Positions 24,820 through 34,721 of a DNA stretch of 50,845 nucleotides are shown here, one piece after another (position 1 is the first letter of the stretch; every line of letters begins with the position of its first letter). The translations under genes and the position numbers were made by a program. Location of the stretch: the NCBI GenBank assembly GCA_013289045.1, contig JABDAU010000019.1, positions 1 through 50,845 of the forward strand, read 5' to 3'. The stretch is from Bacteroidota bacterium (GTDB lineage: Bacteria; Bacteroidota; Bacteroidia; Sphingobacteriales; Sphingobacteriaceae). The notes beneath the pieces are model-generated. The model saw only the letters and a list, made by a program, of their open reading frames with translations. It was not told where the DNA came from and ran no database searches.

Positions 24820-25383
24820 TTAGCTGATTATACAGCGTTCGCCGGTCAAAAGGCTTTTACAGCTTTCATGGTCTTCGGGCATATGGATGGCCTCGGCATC
24901 ATGCTTGTAATTTTGTTTAAGCTGTTTCCTGCGCCTCGCCTCATAGAATCGCCTAACATCTTCGCGGTTTTCCAATATCAGGCCCGGTATCTGTACCAGG
25001 TTATTTTGCTCATCTTTAGCAACCATGGTAAAATAGCTGGTGTTTGTATGATTGATAACATTGGTTTTTATATTTTCTGATATCACCCTGATGCCCACTA
25101 CCAGCGAGGTGTTACCAACATAATTTACAGATGCCATGAGCGATACCAGGTCACCAACCTCAACAGGCTGCAAAAAATCTACTGCATCGATAGAGGCCGT
25201 TACGCAATAATTGCCTGCGTGTTTTGCCGCGCATACATAAGCTACCTTATCCATTAACGACAGTAATACACCACCATGGATCTTTCCGCCAAAATTGGAA
25301 TATGCAGGAACCATAAGTTCGGTTATAGTGGTTTCCGAAAATCTGACGCTTTTGTACGGCGCTTCATTGGTTTGGGTTGACAT
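24820..25383 (-). CDS. Acyl-CoA thioesterase (hotdog fold, YciA-like)
   Basis: The 187-residue protein has the hotdog signature: ELMVPAYSNFGGKIHGGVLLSLMDKVAYVCAAKHAG (the N/D-FGG...GG pattern of the YciA/acyl-CoA hydrolase group) and YCVTASIDAVDFLQPVEVGDLVSL. It hydrolyses acyl-CoA to free acid and CoA in the cytoplasm. The tail (about 150-187) is an extra charged segment ending CKSLLTGERCIIS with two Cys. It is divergent from the gene at 25496 and precedes the kinase gene by 63 nt. Confidence 0.88.
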   Translation of the reverse strand: MSTQTNEAPYKSVRFSETTITELMVPAYSNFGGKIHGGVLLSLMDKVAYVCAAKHAGNYCVTASIDAVDFLQPVEVGDLVSLMASVNYVGNTSLVVGIRVISENIKTNVINHTNTSYFTMVAKDEQNNLVQIPGLILENREDVRRFYEARRRKQLKQNYKHDAEAIHMPEDHESCKSLLTGERCIIS

Positions 25384-25495
25384 AGTTTAGTTTTAGCGTT
25401 GGGGATACAAATTAAAACATACCATTTGTATTATTGTAATATTTATGCACTTTACCTAAATTTATATTCGTACTAATTAAAACACACCCGCTATT

Positions 25496-26206
25496 TTGAA
25501 AAAGCACTACTTATTATTGCTCGGCTTTATTGCTATTGCCCTTTACAGCAAGGCACAGGACAAACCTGAAACTGTTAGCAAAAAAAATTGGTTAACTGAA
25601 AATGTCCGGGAAAAATTTAGCGTGCTGAAAAGTGATAATAAGACGAAGGAAGGCTTTTACCAGGCTTTTTACACCGGTACCGGTGCAGTTATAGCGCGAG
25701 GCGATTATACTGATGATAAAAGAACCGGTGTATGGCATTTTTACGATATCCGCCAAAGGCTGGTTGAGACTTTCGACTATACCAACAGTCGCCTGTTAAG
25801 CGAAGAAGCGATTGACAGCTATTCCAGGCAATTTATTACTTATTCGTTTGACAGAAAGCTGAAGGATTCCGACCGAATCACCAAACCGCTGCGTATTGGG
25901 GGGCGATGTTTTGGTTACATCCCCTATTTACAGTTATTTAGATTAACAAGGGATTATAACGATGTAGATGTTCGCTTATTAACTGCTGTTTTGGAACTAT
26001 TAATCAGCCCGGGTGGGCGGCTAGCTGATTTAAAAGTGCACATCATCGCGTCTGACAATTCAGAACGTGTAACCACCATCAGTCCGGATATTTTTAGTGA
26101 AGAGGACAAGCAATTTATACCTGCGACGGTTAACGGTGAGCCGGCATTGTCAAGGATATTTTTATCGTGCCAGGTCACCAATGCCGGAAGTTTGGATGTG
26201 GATTAA
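25496..26206 (+). CDS. Secreted protein with MORN-like segment, unknown function (TTG start)
   Basis: The 236-residue protein starts with TTG: an in-frame stop lies six codons upstream, no ATG occurs anywhere in the frame, and a good signal peptide (KKHYLLLLGFIAIALYSKAQ) follows at once. A MORN-like stretch (ARGDYTDDKRTGVWHFYD) lies near residues 73-90. The C-terminal half (about 140-230) has mixed alpha/beta character without a motif I can name. Likely periplasmic or surface-associated. It is monocistronic and ends at an inverted repeat shared with the convergent FKBP gene. Confidence 0.7.
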   Translation: MKKHYLLLLGFIAIALYSKAQDKPETVSKKNWLTENVREKFSVLKSDNKTKEGFYQAFYTGTGAVIARGDYTDDKRTGVWHFYDIRQRLVETFDYTNSRLLSEEAIDSYSRQFITYSFDRKLKDSDRITKPLRIGGRCFGYIPYLQLFRLTRDYNDVDVRLLTAVLELLISPGGRLADLKVHIIASDNSERVTTISPDIFSEEDKQFIPATVNGEPALSRIFLSCQVTNAGSLDVD

Positions 26207-26238
26207 AGATATTAGCCCTTCCTGGAGATTATTTAATA

Positions 26239-26325
26239 ACAAACACCGAATGTCCAATATCAAATAACGATTATCTACTTTCGAAATTCAATATTCAACA
26301 TTCAGTGTTCGATATTCTTCCCCTA
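26239..26325. repeat. Imperfect inverted repeat between convergent genes
   Basis: The left arm reads AACACCGAATGTCCAATATC and the right arm in reverse complement reads AACACTGAATGTTGAATATTG; most mismatches are transitions. It could terminate transcription from both sides and looks like a Bacteroidota repeat with TTCAATATTCAACATTC units. Confidence 0.6.
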
Positions 26326-26343
26326 TAAAGTTGGTGAAATTGA

Positions 26344-26841
26344 TCAATGATGATGATGGCCATCCGGGCCATGTGCATGGCCGTGGGATAATTCCTCAGG
26401 CGTTGCGGGGCGTACATTGATCACGTTACCTTTAAAATGTAATTCCTGGCCCGCCATAGGGTGATTAAGATCTACAATCACGCCGTCTTCAGCTATTGAA
26501 ACCACTTGTCCCTGGAAACGGTTGCCCTGGTTATCCTGCAAAGGTAATATGCTGCCTATTGGCGGCATTTCCTGGCCGTTGAACATTTCCATTGGCAGTG
26601 TCGCTACTGCTTCTTCGTCATATTGGCCATATCCGTCTTCTGCTGAAAGCTTAAAATCATAACTTTCGCCGGTTGACAAGGTGCTTAGATTTTCTTCAAA
26701 TTTTGGCAACATCTGGCCTGCCCCATATAAAAATGTCAGGGGTTGCTCCTGTGTCGCGCTTTCTACTAATGTTTCGGTGCCATTCTGATCAACATATAAG
26801 TCGTACGTTAATGACACTACGTGCTGTGGTTGTATCTTCAT
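26344..26841 (-). CDS. FKBP-type peptidyl-prolyl isomerase (SlyD-like)
   Basis: The 165-residue protein has the FKBP core LTFLYGAGQMLPKFEENLSTLSTGESYDFKLSAEDGYGQYDEEAV, an inserted-flap region, and GVIVDLNHPMAGQELHFKGNVINV, typical of the SlyD subgroup. The C-terminal tail is His-rich (SHGHAHGPDGHHHH) and probably binds nickel or other metals, as in SlyD. It is a cytoplasmic folding catalyst. It starts 29 nt after the DUF255 gene, so the two are probably co-transcribed. Confidence 0.93.
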   Translation of the reverse strand: MKIQPQHVVSLTYDLYVDQNGTETLVESATQEQPLTFLYGAGQMLPKFEENLSTLSTGESYDFKLSAEDGYGQYDEEAVATLPMEMFNGQEMPPIGSILPLQDNQGNRFQGQVVSIAEDGVIVDLNHPMAGQELHFKGNVINVRPATPEELSHGHAHGPDGHHHH

Positions 26842-26870
26842 TGTAAGTGTTTAAATTCTAATACTTTTTA

Positions 26871-28886
26871 CTATAAAATAATATTGTGGTTGATTTGTTT
26901 GAGTGCGTTGGTAATATTATCTACCGGCAGGCTACAGGTTTTGTCGCGGCAAATGAATACGCGGGTAGTATCGCCAAATCTTTCCTGCAACAAAGGCAGG
27001 CTTCCCTTTACACCACCTAAGATGATTTTGTTTGGGATATAATTTTTTTCAAGCTCTGTACGAAAATTCTCATAATCTTCTCCTGTAATGGCAATCTCAT
27101 AAGTGCCGAACACTTCGTCAAGCATTAGGGATGTCCAATTGGAGTATGCTGAGCCATATTTAGCCATATGCGGCGCCACGTTACGCAGCAGTTGTGCCGA
27201 TATATCGCTGTATTCATCATCTGCCAAAAACAGCCCAAGCTTTTTCAAATTAAAGGCCATTACCGAATTGGACGCCGGTATTACTCCGTCCATGATCTCG
27301 GATTTGCGTGCGATCAGTTGCTCATCCTCATCACCGGTATAATAAAACAGACCCTGCCCTTCATCGTAAAAATGGACTATGGCATAGTCGGCTAACACCT
27401 GTGCATTATCCAGCCATTTTTCATCAAAAGTTACCTCGTATAAAGCGATAAACGCCTCAGCAAGATTTGCATAATCATCGAGGAAAGCGATCTGGTCGTT
27501 ATTTTCACCTTTATAGATACGGGAAATGCGTCCCTCCTCATCAATCATATTTTCGAGGATGAAGGCGGCGTTCTTTAAAGCAATATCCAAACATTTCGGA
27601 TTGTTAAAGGCACGGTAAGCCTCGCAAAGGCCTTTCAACATTAATCCGTTCCATGAAGCAAGGATCTTATTATCCAGTCCCGGACGGATGCGCTGACTGC
27701 GGGTATTAAAAATCTTTTGACGCGATGATTCAATCCTTTCGGCCAAAGCTTCGAGCGGTAATCCCAACTTATTGGCAAGGTTAAGCTCTTTCCCTTTCCT
27801 GAATAGTACATTGGTGTGCTCCTCTTCCCAGTTCCCTTCATCCGTAACATTATAATAGGCACAGAATATTTCAGCATCCTCGCCTAAAATTTCTTCCAAT
27901 TCTGACTTTGTAAAGGTGTAGAATTTACCTTCAACACCTTCGCTATCGGCATCCAGCGCGCTGTAAAAGCCATAATCAGGCGAAGTTAGCTCCCGTAAGA
28001 CAAAGGTGATGATCTCATCCACAACCTGTTTGTAAAGTTGGTTGGTTTTCCAGGTATGCGCTTCTGAATAAAGCGTGATCAGCTGCGCATTATCATACAG
28101 CATCTTTTCAAAGTGCGGCACATGCCATACCTTATCAACAGAATACCTTGCAAAACCACCGCCGATATGGTCATAAATGCCGCCGTAAGCCATTTTTCTA
28201 AGTGTAAGCGTTACGTTTTGCGCTACTTCTGCGTCATTCATCAGGTAGGCATAACGCATCAGGAACTGCCAGTTGTTTGGCATGGGGAATTTAGGTGCAT
28301 TGCCCATGCCGCCCTCTTCCGGATCGAAATAGCGTTTCCAGTTTTCAACGATCAGTTGAATATCCGCCTTACTATATTCGGCAGGCTCTTTAACAAAGCC
28401 TATCGATTCATACTGTTTAATACCATCGGTCAATTTTACCGCGTACTCTTCTGCCTCAACAGGTTTTTGTTTATAGAAATCAGCCAGGTTGAACAGTAAC
28501 GACACCCAATCATTCTTACGGAAATAGGTGCCCCCGTAAATAGGCCGCTGATCGGGCAGGCAGATGCAGTTCATTGGCCATCCCCCGCGACCTGTCATTA
28601 ATTGCACGGCGCTCATGTATATCTGATCTATATCAGGTCGTTCTTCCCTGTCAACTTTTATACACACGAAAAACTCATTCATTACTGCAGCAACCTGCTC
28701 ATCCTCAAAGCTCTCATGCTCCATTACGTGGCACCAGTGACAAGCGGAATAGCCCACGCTAACGATGATGAGTTTATTTTCGTCCTTAGCTTTTTGCAAG
28801 GCTTCAGTCCCCCATGGATACCAATCGACAGGATTATTGGCATGCTGCAATAAATATGGGGATGTGGATTTTGCGAGATGGTTCAT
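26871..28886 (-). CDS. Thioredoxin-domain DUF255 / YyaL-family protein
   Basis: The 671-residue protein has an N-terminal thioredoxin-like domain (1-170) with C49-HW-C52 in [19 protein letters not shown], then a long alpha/alpha-barrel of six-hairpin type (about 190-660; [32 protein letters not shown] is a family hallmark). The family (human SPATA20, Bacillus YyaL) lacks a firm function, though resemblance to N-acylglucosamine epimerases suggests a carbohydrate-binding barrel. The start ATG at 28886 precedes the conserved [21 protein letters not shown]. Confidence 0.93.
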   Translation of the reverse strand: MNHLAKSTSPYLLQHANNPVDWYPWGTEALQKAKDENKLIIVSVGYSACHWCHVMEHESFEDEQVAAVMNEFFVCIKVDREERPDIDQIYMSAVQLMTGRGGWPMNCICLPDQRPIYGGTYFRKNDWVSLLFNLADFYKQKPVEAEEYAVKLTDGIKQYESIGFVKEPAEYSKADIQLIVENWKRYFDPEEGGMGNAPKFPMPNNWQFLMRYAYLMNDAEVAQNVTLTLRKMAYGGIYDHIGGGFARYSVDKVWHVPHFEKMLYDNAQLITLYSEAHTWKTNQLYKQVVDEIITFVLRELTSPDYGFYSALDADSEGVEGKFYTFTKSELEEILGEDAEIFCAYYNVTDEGNWEEEHTNVLFRKGKELNLANKLGLPLEALAERIESSRQKIFNTRSQRIRPGLDNKILASWNGLMLKGLCEAYRAFNNPKCLDIALKNAAFILENMIDEEGRISRIYKGENNDQIAFLDDYANLAEAFIALYEVTFDEKWLDNAQVLADYAIVHFYDEGQGLFYYTGDEDEQLIARKSEIMDGVIPASNSVMAFNLKKLGLFLADDEYSDISAQLLRNVAPHMAKYGSAYSNWTSLMLDEVFGTYEIAITGEDYENFRTELEKNYIPNKIILGGVKGSLPLLQERFGDTTRVFICRDKTCSLPVDNITNALKQINHNIIL

Positions 28887-28926
28887 TTATCGATGCGCTG
28901 TAAAGATGCGATATTTCAGCGGCTTA

Positions 28927-28958
28927 TAAATAAAGCAATTGTAAAATGTAAAGGTTTG
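28927..28958 (+). repeat. 32-bp direct repeat, left copy (flanks toxin-antitoxin pair)
   Basis: The sequence starts TAAATAAAGCAATTG and ends TGTAAAGGTTTG. It is 31/32 identical to 29598-29629, in the same orientation. It lies 40 nt upstream of the DUF255 ATG and just beyond the toxin gene. Confidence 0.85.
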
Positions 28959-28975
28959 GATTGAAGAAGAGAAAA

Positions 28976-29266
28976 TTAAAATATTAAAGGCTCCTGACGG
29001 TTATCCCAGAAATAAAGTATCTCTACTGTGTTCTCATAAACCCAATAATACATAGAGCAATTTTTATGAAGAACGCATTTTCGCATTTCTTCATTTTCTT
29101 CGGCAATAGGATATATAAACGGTGTTTCAGCAATTATATATAATGCCTTATTAACTTTATGCTTGAAACTTTCTACAGTTTTGTTTCCCAAACGCGCTTC
29201 AAGTTGGTTAGCAATAGCATCAAATGTGTATTCTGCCCTTGGAGAAAACCTTACATCAAAGGGCAT
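28976..29266 (-). CDS. RelE/ParE-family toxin
   Basis: The 96-residue protein MPFDVRFSPRAEYTFDAIANQL ... YPIAEENEEMRKCVLHKNCSMYYWVYENTVEILYFWDNRQ has the ParE/RelE fold pattern: N-terminal strand and two helices, then a central strand with RKCVLHKN and the C-terminal ILYFWDNRQ motif. Such toxins inhibit gyrase (ParE) or cut mRNA (RelE); which one cannot be decided here. Its ATG overlaps the antitoxin stop in TAATG, as usual for translationally coupled pairs. Confidence 0.87.
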   Translation of the reverse strand: MPFDVRFSPRAEYTFDAIANQLEARLGNKTVESFKHKVNKALYIIAETPFIYPIAEENEEMRKCVLHKNCSMYYWVYENTVEILYFWDNRQEPLIF

Positions 29267-29487
29267 TATTTAACAGTCGTTTGATTTAATAGGTGTTTGT
29301 CTCTAAATTCTTGTAATGATATACTTTGCCCGTTTCTGTGCTGCTGAATACTTTCTTCAATTCCTTCAGCGACATGCTTTGGGAATGATTTAGCTTGAGG
29401 CCTAAAAGAAATATTAGCGGCAATTAAAAAATCTTTTAACGCTTTTAGCTGCTCTGCATTTTCCGGATGTACCAATATTGATTGCAT
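29266..29487 (-). CDS. Antitoxin of the RelE/ParE pair
   Basis: The protein has 73 residues from the ATG at 29487; the frame runs 17 codons further to a TTG, which I reject because those residues are not antitoxin-like. MQSILVHPENAEQLKALKDFLIAANISF forms a beta strand plus helix, and HVAEGIEESIQQHRNGQSISLQEF is the toxin-wrapping helix typical of small Bacteroidota ParD/DUF2683-like antitoxins. It precedes the toxin and overlaps it by one base. DNA binding and autorepression are expected from the family, not visible here. Confidence 0.8.
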   Translation of the reverse strand: MQSILVHPENAEQLKALKDFLIAANISFRPQAKSFPKHVAEGIEESIQQHRNGQSISLQEFRDKHLLNQTTVK

Positions 29488-29597
29488 ATAATTCAAATAT
29501 ACTATTTGTAAAAAATGTTTACAAATCTGTAAACCCAACTTATTTTATTCGCGGTACATATACCAATAGTCTTTCAATATTTCAACAGTTTACTTAG

Positions 29598-29629
29598 TAA
29601 ATAAAGCAATTGTAAAATGTAAAGGCTTG
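29598..29629 (+). repeat. 32-bp direct repeat, right copy
   Basis: One mismatch to 28927-28958 (C for T at position 29). It lies between the chrA stop (29636) and the antitoxin's upstream region. With the left copy it brackets a 639-nt segment that contains only the toxin-antitoxin pair. Confidence 0.85.
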
Positions 29630-29635
29630 CAATAT

Positions 29636-30772
29636 TTATATCAAATACAAAAGATAGCCCAAAACCGCGCCGCCAAGAACTACAAACGCACTATTCACCT
29701 TTTTAAAAGATAAGGTTATTGCAAATCCGGCAATTGCAATAAATATGGTTTTCCAGTCAGTTATAGAATCTTTGCCCATCTCTGCACAAATACCGAGTAT
29801 AAGTGCAATAGCCGCAATATTAACAGCGTCAAGGAATGCCGATGTTATTTTAGACTTTCTTAATCTGTTAACCAAGGGATTTAAAAAAGCTACAAATACA
29901 AACGAAGGCATAAATATACCCAAGGTTGCCGCTGCCGCACTTTGCCAACCGCCTATCTGCCAGCCTATAAATGTTGCCGACGAAAAAACCGGCCCGGGAG
30001 TGAACTGCCCTACTGCTATGGCATCTATCAATGTTTGGCGTGATAATATCCCCTGCTTCACCAGTTCATCATCCAGAAACGCAAAAAGCACATAACCGCT
30101 GCCATACAATATCGAACCGATTTTCAAGAATGTCCAGAATACTTTCCACCCGGATGAATTTATGTGTGTTTGAAGCAAAAGCACGGGAATTAAACTTGCT
30201 ACCTTATTGGCATGGCGCTTTTGCTTAATGGCATATATTCCCATTCCTATAATGCCGGCCCCAAACAGAATAGCTACCTCGTTAAAATGAAACAACGCCA
30301 ACAGTGCGCATATTATGCCTATAATGCCCAGCTCAATGCTTTTCAGTGCTTTTCGGCCAAGTGTTATCATCAAAGAAACAATTACACCTATTATGGCCGG
30401 TTTTATGCCGTAAAAGAAAGGCTCGACTACAGGCAGATGACCGTATTGCTGGTATGCCCAGGCAATTACTGCCGTAATAAAAACTGCCGGCAATATAAAG
30501 CAGGCCCCTGCTATAAGCAGCCCGCGCCAGCCGCCCCGTTCATGCCCGAGGTGAATGGCCATTTCTGTAGAGTTTGGGCCCGGGATAAGATTAGTAGCGC
30601 CAATAAGATCAATGAAATGCTCATGTGTAAGCCACTGCCGTTTACGAACGATCTCTTCTTCCATCATGGCAATATGCACTGCCGGGCCACCGAACCCTGT
30701 AAACCCCAGTTTAAGAAATACCCGGGCGATCTCTTTTAGATGATCTTCTTTTTTAGCGATAGCTTTTCTCAT
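29636..30772 (-). CDS. chrA: Chromate transporter family (CHR) membrane protein
   Basis: The 378-residue protein has the two-domain CHR architecture. The N-half signature is FLKLGFTGFGGPAVHIAMMEEEIVRKRQWLT and GATNLIPGPNSTEMAIHLGH; the C-half repeats it as FLKIGSILYGSGYVLFAFLDDELVKQGILS and AVGQFTPGPVFSSATFIGWQIGG. About ten membrane spans. It would export chromate (or possibly another oxyanion) across the inner membrane. It is not in a metal-resistance operon here, so a housekeeping anion role cannot be excluded. Confidence 0.9.
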   Translation of the reverse strand: MRKAIAKKEDHLKEIARVFLKLGFTGFGGPAVHIAMMEEEIVRKRQWLTHEHFIDLIGATNLIPGPNSTEMAIHLGHERGGWRGLLIAGACFILPAVFITAVIAWAYQQYGHLPVVEPFFYGIKPAIIGVIVSLMITLGRKALKSIELGIIGIICALLALFHFNEVAILFGAGIIGMGIYAIKQKRHANKVASLIPVLLLQTHINSSGWKVFWTFLKIGSILYGSGYVLFAFLDDELVKQGILSRQTLIDAIAVGQFTPGPVFSSATFIGWQIGGWQSAAAATLGIFMPSFVFVAFLNPLVNRLRKSKITSAFLDAVNIAAIALILGICAEMGKDSITDWKTIFIAIAGFAITLSFKKVNSAFVVLGGAVLGYLLYLI

Positions 30773-30926
30773 CTAAATCCTCGTATAACTTGTGCCCATA
30801 TAGTCTTTAAATTAATTCATATATTCTGTGAAAATACTGAAGTGAGCCATACAGAAATGTATCATCCTTTTGACAATTCTAATTTCCAGAAATTATTTGG
30901 TTACTTTGCCGGTTTAATTGACTAAA

Positions 30927-32903
30927 ATGCAACACTTCAAACTATCCCGCCTGTTAATTGCAGGTGCGTTGATGCTTATGGGCTTTACTTCAAACGCCCA
31001 AACTCCCGATTCTATTAAGTATGACCATAATGAGCTTTTCGGCCCAATAAACTGGCCTGTTACCAGTGGCGATACTCGCTCGGCAAATGGTAAGCCCGGA
31101 CCGGGTTTCTGGCAGAACCGTGCTGATTATACCATTCACGCAAGTTTGAATGAATTGCAAAGCGATACTACCATTTCTGGTGATGTAGTGATCGATTATA
31201 CCAATAACAGTCCTGATAAACTGGATTATTTATGGCTGCAACTGGATCAGAATTTATTTAAACCTGATTCACGTGGCGCAGCTACTACCCCTATCGGCGG
31301 CGACCGTTTTGATGTGCGGGGCTTAAACACCGGCGGTTATCATATCGATGCAGTATCTGTTACTTATAAGAACGAAACTTACAAAGTTGATCCGGTAATT
31401 ACCGATGCCCGCATGCAGCTGCGCCTGCATACACCAATGGGCGTTAAAGGGGACAAGATAATTGTAAAAGTAAAATACTCGTTCGCAATACCCTTTCATG
31501 GCGCCGACCGCATGGGCCGCAAGAAATTTAAACAAGGCTGGGTTTATGAGATTGCGCAATGGTACCCGCGCATGTGCGTTTATGATGATGTGGAAGGCTG
31601 GAATACGCTGCCATACATGGGCTTAGGTGAGTTTTATTGCGAGTACGGCAATTTCGATTACTACATAACTGCGCCGGCCAATATGACGGTTGTTGGTTCA
31701 GGCGATCTGCAAAATGCTGCGGAGGTGTTAACTTCGACACAGCAAAGCCGCCTTGCAGAAGCACGCCAAAGTGATAAAACAGTAATGCTGATAAAACCTG
31801 AGGAAGTTGGACAGACTGCTACCGCTCCCTTTAAAGGCACCCGTACCTGGCACTTCAAAATGGAAAACAGCCGCGATGTATCGTGGGCTGCTTCAAACGC
31901 ATTCATATGGGATGGCGCTAAGGTAAATTTGCCATCGGGCCGTAAAGCCATTGCTATGGCTGCCTACCCTGTTGAAAGTGCAGGCAACGACTCATGGGGC
32001 CGCGCCACTGAATACCTGAAAAACAGCATGGAGATTTACTCAAATGAATATTTTGAATATCCATGGAATTCCGCCACAACAGTATCAGGTACTGCTTTGG
32101 GTATGGAATATCCGGGTATTGTTTTTTGCCTTAGCGATCTTCACAATAAAGGTCTTTGGGGAGATATTACCCACGAGATCGGCCATAACTGGTTCCCGAT
32201 GATCGTTGGCAGCAACGAGCGCAAGTATATGTGGATGGATGAGGGTTTCAATACCTTTATCAATGTTTGGGCATCAAATCATTTCAACCATGGTGAATAT
32301 GCCGATTCAAGCAAGCAGGGGCCGGGTATGGCAAACTTTATGAAACGCAGCCACGACCCACTGATGACCCCACCCGAAGCGATGGGGCTTACTGGCGCCG
32401 ATTACGGGCAGTATTACAGCAAAACCTCTTTAGGGCTTACCATTTTGCGTGATGATGTGCTCGGTCCGGAGCGTTTTGACTATGCGTTTAATGAATACAT
32501 TAAGCATTGGGCTTTCAAACACCCGCTGCCTTATGATTTCTTCAGGACGATGAACGATGCCGCAGGCGAAGACCTGAATTGGTTCTTTAAACCATGGTTC
32601 TTCACCACCTGGAAGCTTGACCAGGCGATACAATCAGTTGACTATGTAGATAGTGATCCTGCAAAAGGCGCTATCATTACGCTGGTAAATAAGGAAAAGC
32701 TGGCCATGCCGGTTATATTAAAAATAACACAGGCAAACGGCACGGTTGAAACTATCCATCTGCCGGTAAATGTTTGGCAGCGCGGCGGTATATGGAAATT
32801 GAAATATCCATCCACATCACCTATAAAAAGCGCAGAGCTTGATCCCGGTAAAGAATTCCCGGATATTGATCGCAAAAACAACGTTTGGAACGGGAAAAAT
32901 TAA
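30927..32903 (+). CDS. Secreted M1-family zinc aminopeptidase
   Basis: The protein has 658 residues from the ATG at 30927 (a TTG three codons upstream rejected). Signal peptide [20 protein letters not shown], cleaved near NAQ. The N-terminal beta domain leads to an exopeptidase loop [10 protein letters not shown] in place of GAMEN, then H416-EIG-H420 and E439 (WMDEGFNTF), exact HExxH-18-E spacing. It removes N-terminal residues or acts as an endopeptidase in the periplasm. Monocistronic, with a strong terminator at 32942. Confidence 0.93.
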   Translation: MQHFKLSRLLIAGALMLMGFTSNAQTPDSIKYDHNELFGPINWPVTSGDTRSANGKPGPGFWQNRADYTIHASLNELQSDTTISGDVVIDYTNNSPDKLDYLWLQLDQNLFKPDSRGAATTPIGGDRFDVRGLNTGGYHIDAVSVTYKNETYKVDPVITDARMQLRLHTPMGVKGDKIIVKVKYSFAIPFHGADRMGRKKFKQGWVYEIAQWYPRMCVYDDVEGWNTLPYMGLGEFYCEYGNFDYYITAPANMTVVGSGDLQNAAEVLTSTQQSRLAEARQSDKTVMLIKPEEVGQTATAPFKGTRTWHFKMENSRDVSWAASNAFIWDGAKVNLPSGRKAIAMAAYPVESAGNDSWGRATEYLKNSMEIYSNEYFEYPWNSATTVSGTALGMEYPGIVFCLSDLHNKGLWGDITHEIGHNWFPMIVGSNERKYMWMDEGFNTFINVWASNHFNHGEYADSSKQGPGMANFMKRSHDPLMTPPEAMGLTGADYGQYYSKTSLGLTILRDDVLGPERFDYAFNEYIKHWAFKHPLPYDFFRTMNDAAGEDLNWFFKPWFFTTWKLDQAIQSVDYVDSDPAKGAIITLVNKEKLAMPVILKITQANGTVETIHLPVNVWQRGGIWKLKYPSTSPIKSAELDPGKEFPDIDRKNNVWNGKN

Positions 32904-32941
32904 GAGACGAGAAGCAAACGTCAAGACTTAAAAAAATAGAC

Positions 32942-32970
32942 AGGCTGGAAAGATATTTCCGGCCTTTTTT
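32942..32970 (+). terminator. Intrinsic terminator of the M1 peptidase gene
   Basis: A 10-bp stem AGGCTGGAAA / TTTCCGGCCT with a GATA loop and one T-G pair, followed by TTTTT. Confidence 0.85.
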
Positions 32971-33054
32971 ATGTAAAACTGTTTTTCTTGCTCCCTGCCT
33001 CTTGATTCTTGCTTTTACTAAATGTAATTTAGAAGTTTTTAAACGGATTAACCC

Positions 33055-33846
33055 ATGACCATCCCCATATATCAAGCCGATGCATTTACCGATAAGCTTT
33101 TCGGCGGCAACCCGGCAGCGATCTGCCCGCTTACAGAATGGCTCCCGGACGAGCTGATGCAAAGCATTGCAATAGAAAATAACCTCGCTGAAACCGCATT
33201 TTTTGTTAAAAATGAAAATGGCTACAAACTGCGTTGGTTTACCCCTGAATATGAGATAGATCTGTGCGGTCATGCTACACTGGCATCGGCGCATATTCTC
33301 TTCACAGAATTAGGCTGCACAGGAAGTGAAGTACACTTTGAAACGGTGAAGGCTGGTATACTGCATGTGAAAAAGGAAGGTGATAAATATACGATGGACT
33401 TTCCTTCACGCCCTCCTATCCCTATCGAACCACCAGTAGGTTTGATTGAAGCATTAGGTGAAAAGGAACCAATAGAAGTATTGAGGTCGAGGGATTATTT
33501 CCTGGTTTACGAATCAGAAGATGATATAGCAGATCTGTCTCCTGACTTTTTTGCCCTTTCAAAAATGGATACTGTTGGTGTGATCGTAACGGCACCCGGT
33601 AAGGAAGTTGATTTTGTATCCCGCTTTTTCGCACCCGGCGCAGGTATTCCGGAAGATCCGGTAACAGGTTCGGCGCATTGCAACCTAATACCCTACTGGG
33701 CCAAAAAATTGGGTAAAGATCAACTCCACGCCTACCAGATATCCGCCCGCAAAGGCGAACTATGGTGCGAGCTGAAAGGCGAACGCGTACTGATGAGCGG
33801 TAAAGCGGTTACTTACCTTAAAGGAGAAATCAAGGTTAAAGGTTAA
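33055..33846 (+). CDS. PhzF-family isomerase/epimerase
   Basis: The 263-residue protein has the PhzF signature: YQADAFTDKLFGGNPAAICPL at the N-terminus, IENNLAETAFFV with the catalytic Glu, EIDLCGHATLASAHI, and the second-half motif RFFAPGAGIPEDPVTGSAHCNLIPYW. The fold is that of diaminopimelate epimerase. Members isomerise small metabolites; outside phenazine clusters the substrate is usually unknown. No phenazine genes are nearby. The length is typical (260-300). Confidence 0.9.
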   Translation: MTIPIYQADAFTDKLFGGNPAAICPLTEWLPDELMQSIAIENNLAETAFFVKNENGYKLRWFTPEYEIDLCGHATLASAHILFTELGCTGSEVHFETVKAGILHVKKEGDKYTMDFPSRPPIPIEPPVGLIEALGEKEPIEVLRSRDYFLVYESEDDIADLSPDFFALSKMDTVGVIVTAPGKEVDFVSRFFAPGAGIPEDPVTGSAHCNLIPYWAKKLGKDQLHAYQISARKGELWCELKGERVLMSGKAVTYLKGEIKVKG

Positions 33847-33878
33847 ATGTGGAAAAATACCTTTCACCCTTAACCTTT
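33838..33878. terminator. Candidate hairpin between convergent genes
   Basis: AAAGGTTAA pairs with TTAACCTTT (9 bp) around a 23-nt loop. The left arm includes the PhzF stop codon. A T-rich tail follows. Weak because of the low GC content and large loop. Confidence 0.35.
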
Positions 33879-33892
33879 TATCTTACACCTCT

Positions 33893-34531
33893 TTAATATC
33901 CCACCGTCATCTGCGCTTTTGGATGCATCGGATTTTCGATCTCATCCAATATAGCAATCGCGAAATCTTCCATTGAGATATGGCTTTTGCCGTCAGCATC
34001 CGTAAGTAGCTGATTAGTACCAGTGCGAAATTTGCCGGTGCGGTCACCGGGATATATTTCGGCAGATGGGCTTACGTAGGTCCAGTCAAGTTCTTTTTCC
34101 TGTGCATAAATTTTCAATGCATCGCGTGCTGCAAGCGCGGCAGGCTTATAAGCTTCAGGGAAACCGGGTTGGTCAACCAGTTGCTTTCCGGGCGCCACTT
34201 CCAGGCTGCCGGCACCGCCGACGATAAGTAATCTTTTTACGCCGGCTTGTTTTACGCCGTTAACTAACGGTACAGCCAGTTCAGTTAACGATGAGATGGC
34301 TGCGCCGCCAGATGGGCCGTAAGCGCATACTACAACATCCTGGTCGAATGCACCGCTTTCTACATCCTGCGAGTTAAACAGGTCGGCTTTGGCAACGCGC
34401 AGGTGGTCGTGGATTTTAGTATAATTTTCAGGATGGCGCACCACGGCTGATACTTCGTGACCGCGGCTCAACGCCTCGTCAACAATACGGCTGCCTATGC
34501 GGCCGTTCGCTGAAAAAACTGCTATTTTCAT
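33893..34531 (-). CDS. NAD(P)-binding (NmrA/SDR-type) protein
   Basis: The 212-residue protein has an N-terminal Rossmann motif MKIAVFSANGRIGSRIVDEALSRGHEV (GxxGxxG-type), VVRHPENY, then AGVKRLLIVGGAGSLEV and LDWTYVSPSAEIYPGDRTG, the pattern of atypical SDR / NAD(P)H-binding flavin-reductase-like proteins. The substrate is unknown. It is divergent from smc with 190 nt between, in which I see nothing specific. Confidence 0.88.
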   Translation of the reverse strand: MKIAVFSANGRIGSRIVDEALSRGHEVSAVVRHPENYTKIHDHLRVAKADLFNSQDVESGAFDQDVVVCAYGPSGGAAISSLTELAVPLVNGVKQAGVKRLLIVGGAGSLEVAPGKQLVDQPGFPEAYKPAALAARDALKIYAQEKELDWTYVSPSAEIYPGDRTGKFRTGTNQLLTDADGKSHISMEDFAIAILDEIENPMHPKAQMTVGY

Positions 34532-34721
34532 ATGTGAGATGTGATTTTGATTCTTAAACTACCGTTCGATAATAAATGTTTGGCAAGCTTACAGATATTG
34601 CCCGGTATACACTGTCATCCCTGTGTGTAATTAACATCCATTGTGAATAAATAGATTTTATAATCCGGGATTTTTATAACTATTTTGAAGGTCGGGATTT
34701 TCCGAAGGGTTACCATAAATA

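Noticed and set aside
26344..26385. His-rich tail of the FKBP protein as an artificial tag
   Set aside because: Natural SlyD-type proteins have such metal-binding tails and the surrounding DNA shows no vector sequence.
30212..30739. 175-residue plus-strand frame inside the ChrA gene
   Set aside because: The opposite strand encodes a full CHR transporter with both signatures; the 175-residue product has no plausible fold.
30773..30926. Promoter for the M1 peptidase (TTTTGACA plus ATTATTTG)
   Set aside because: The -7 octamer does not match TAnnTTTG; evidence too weak to list.
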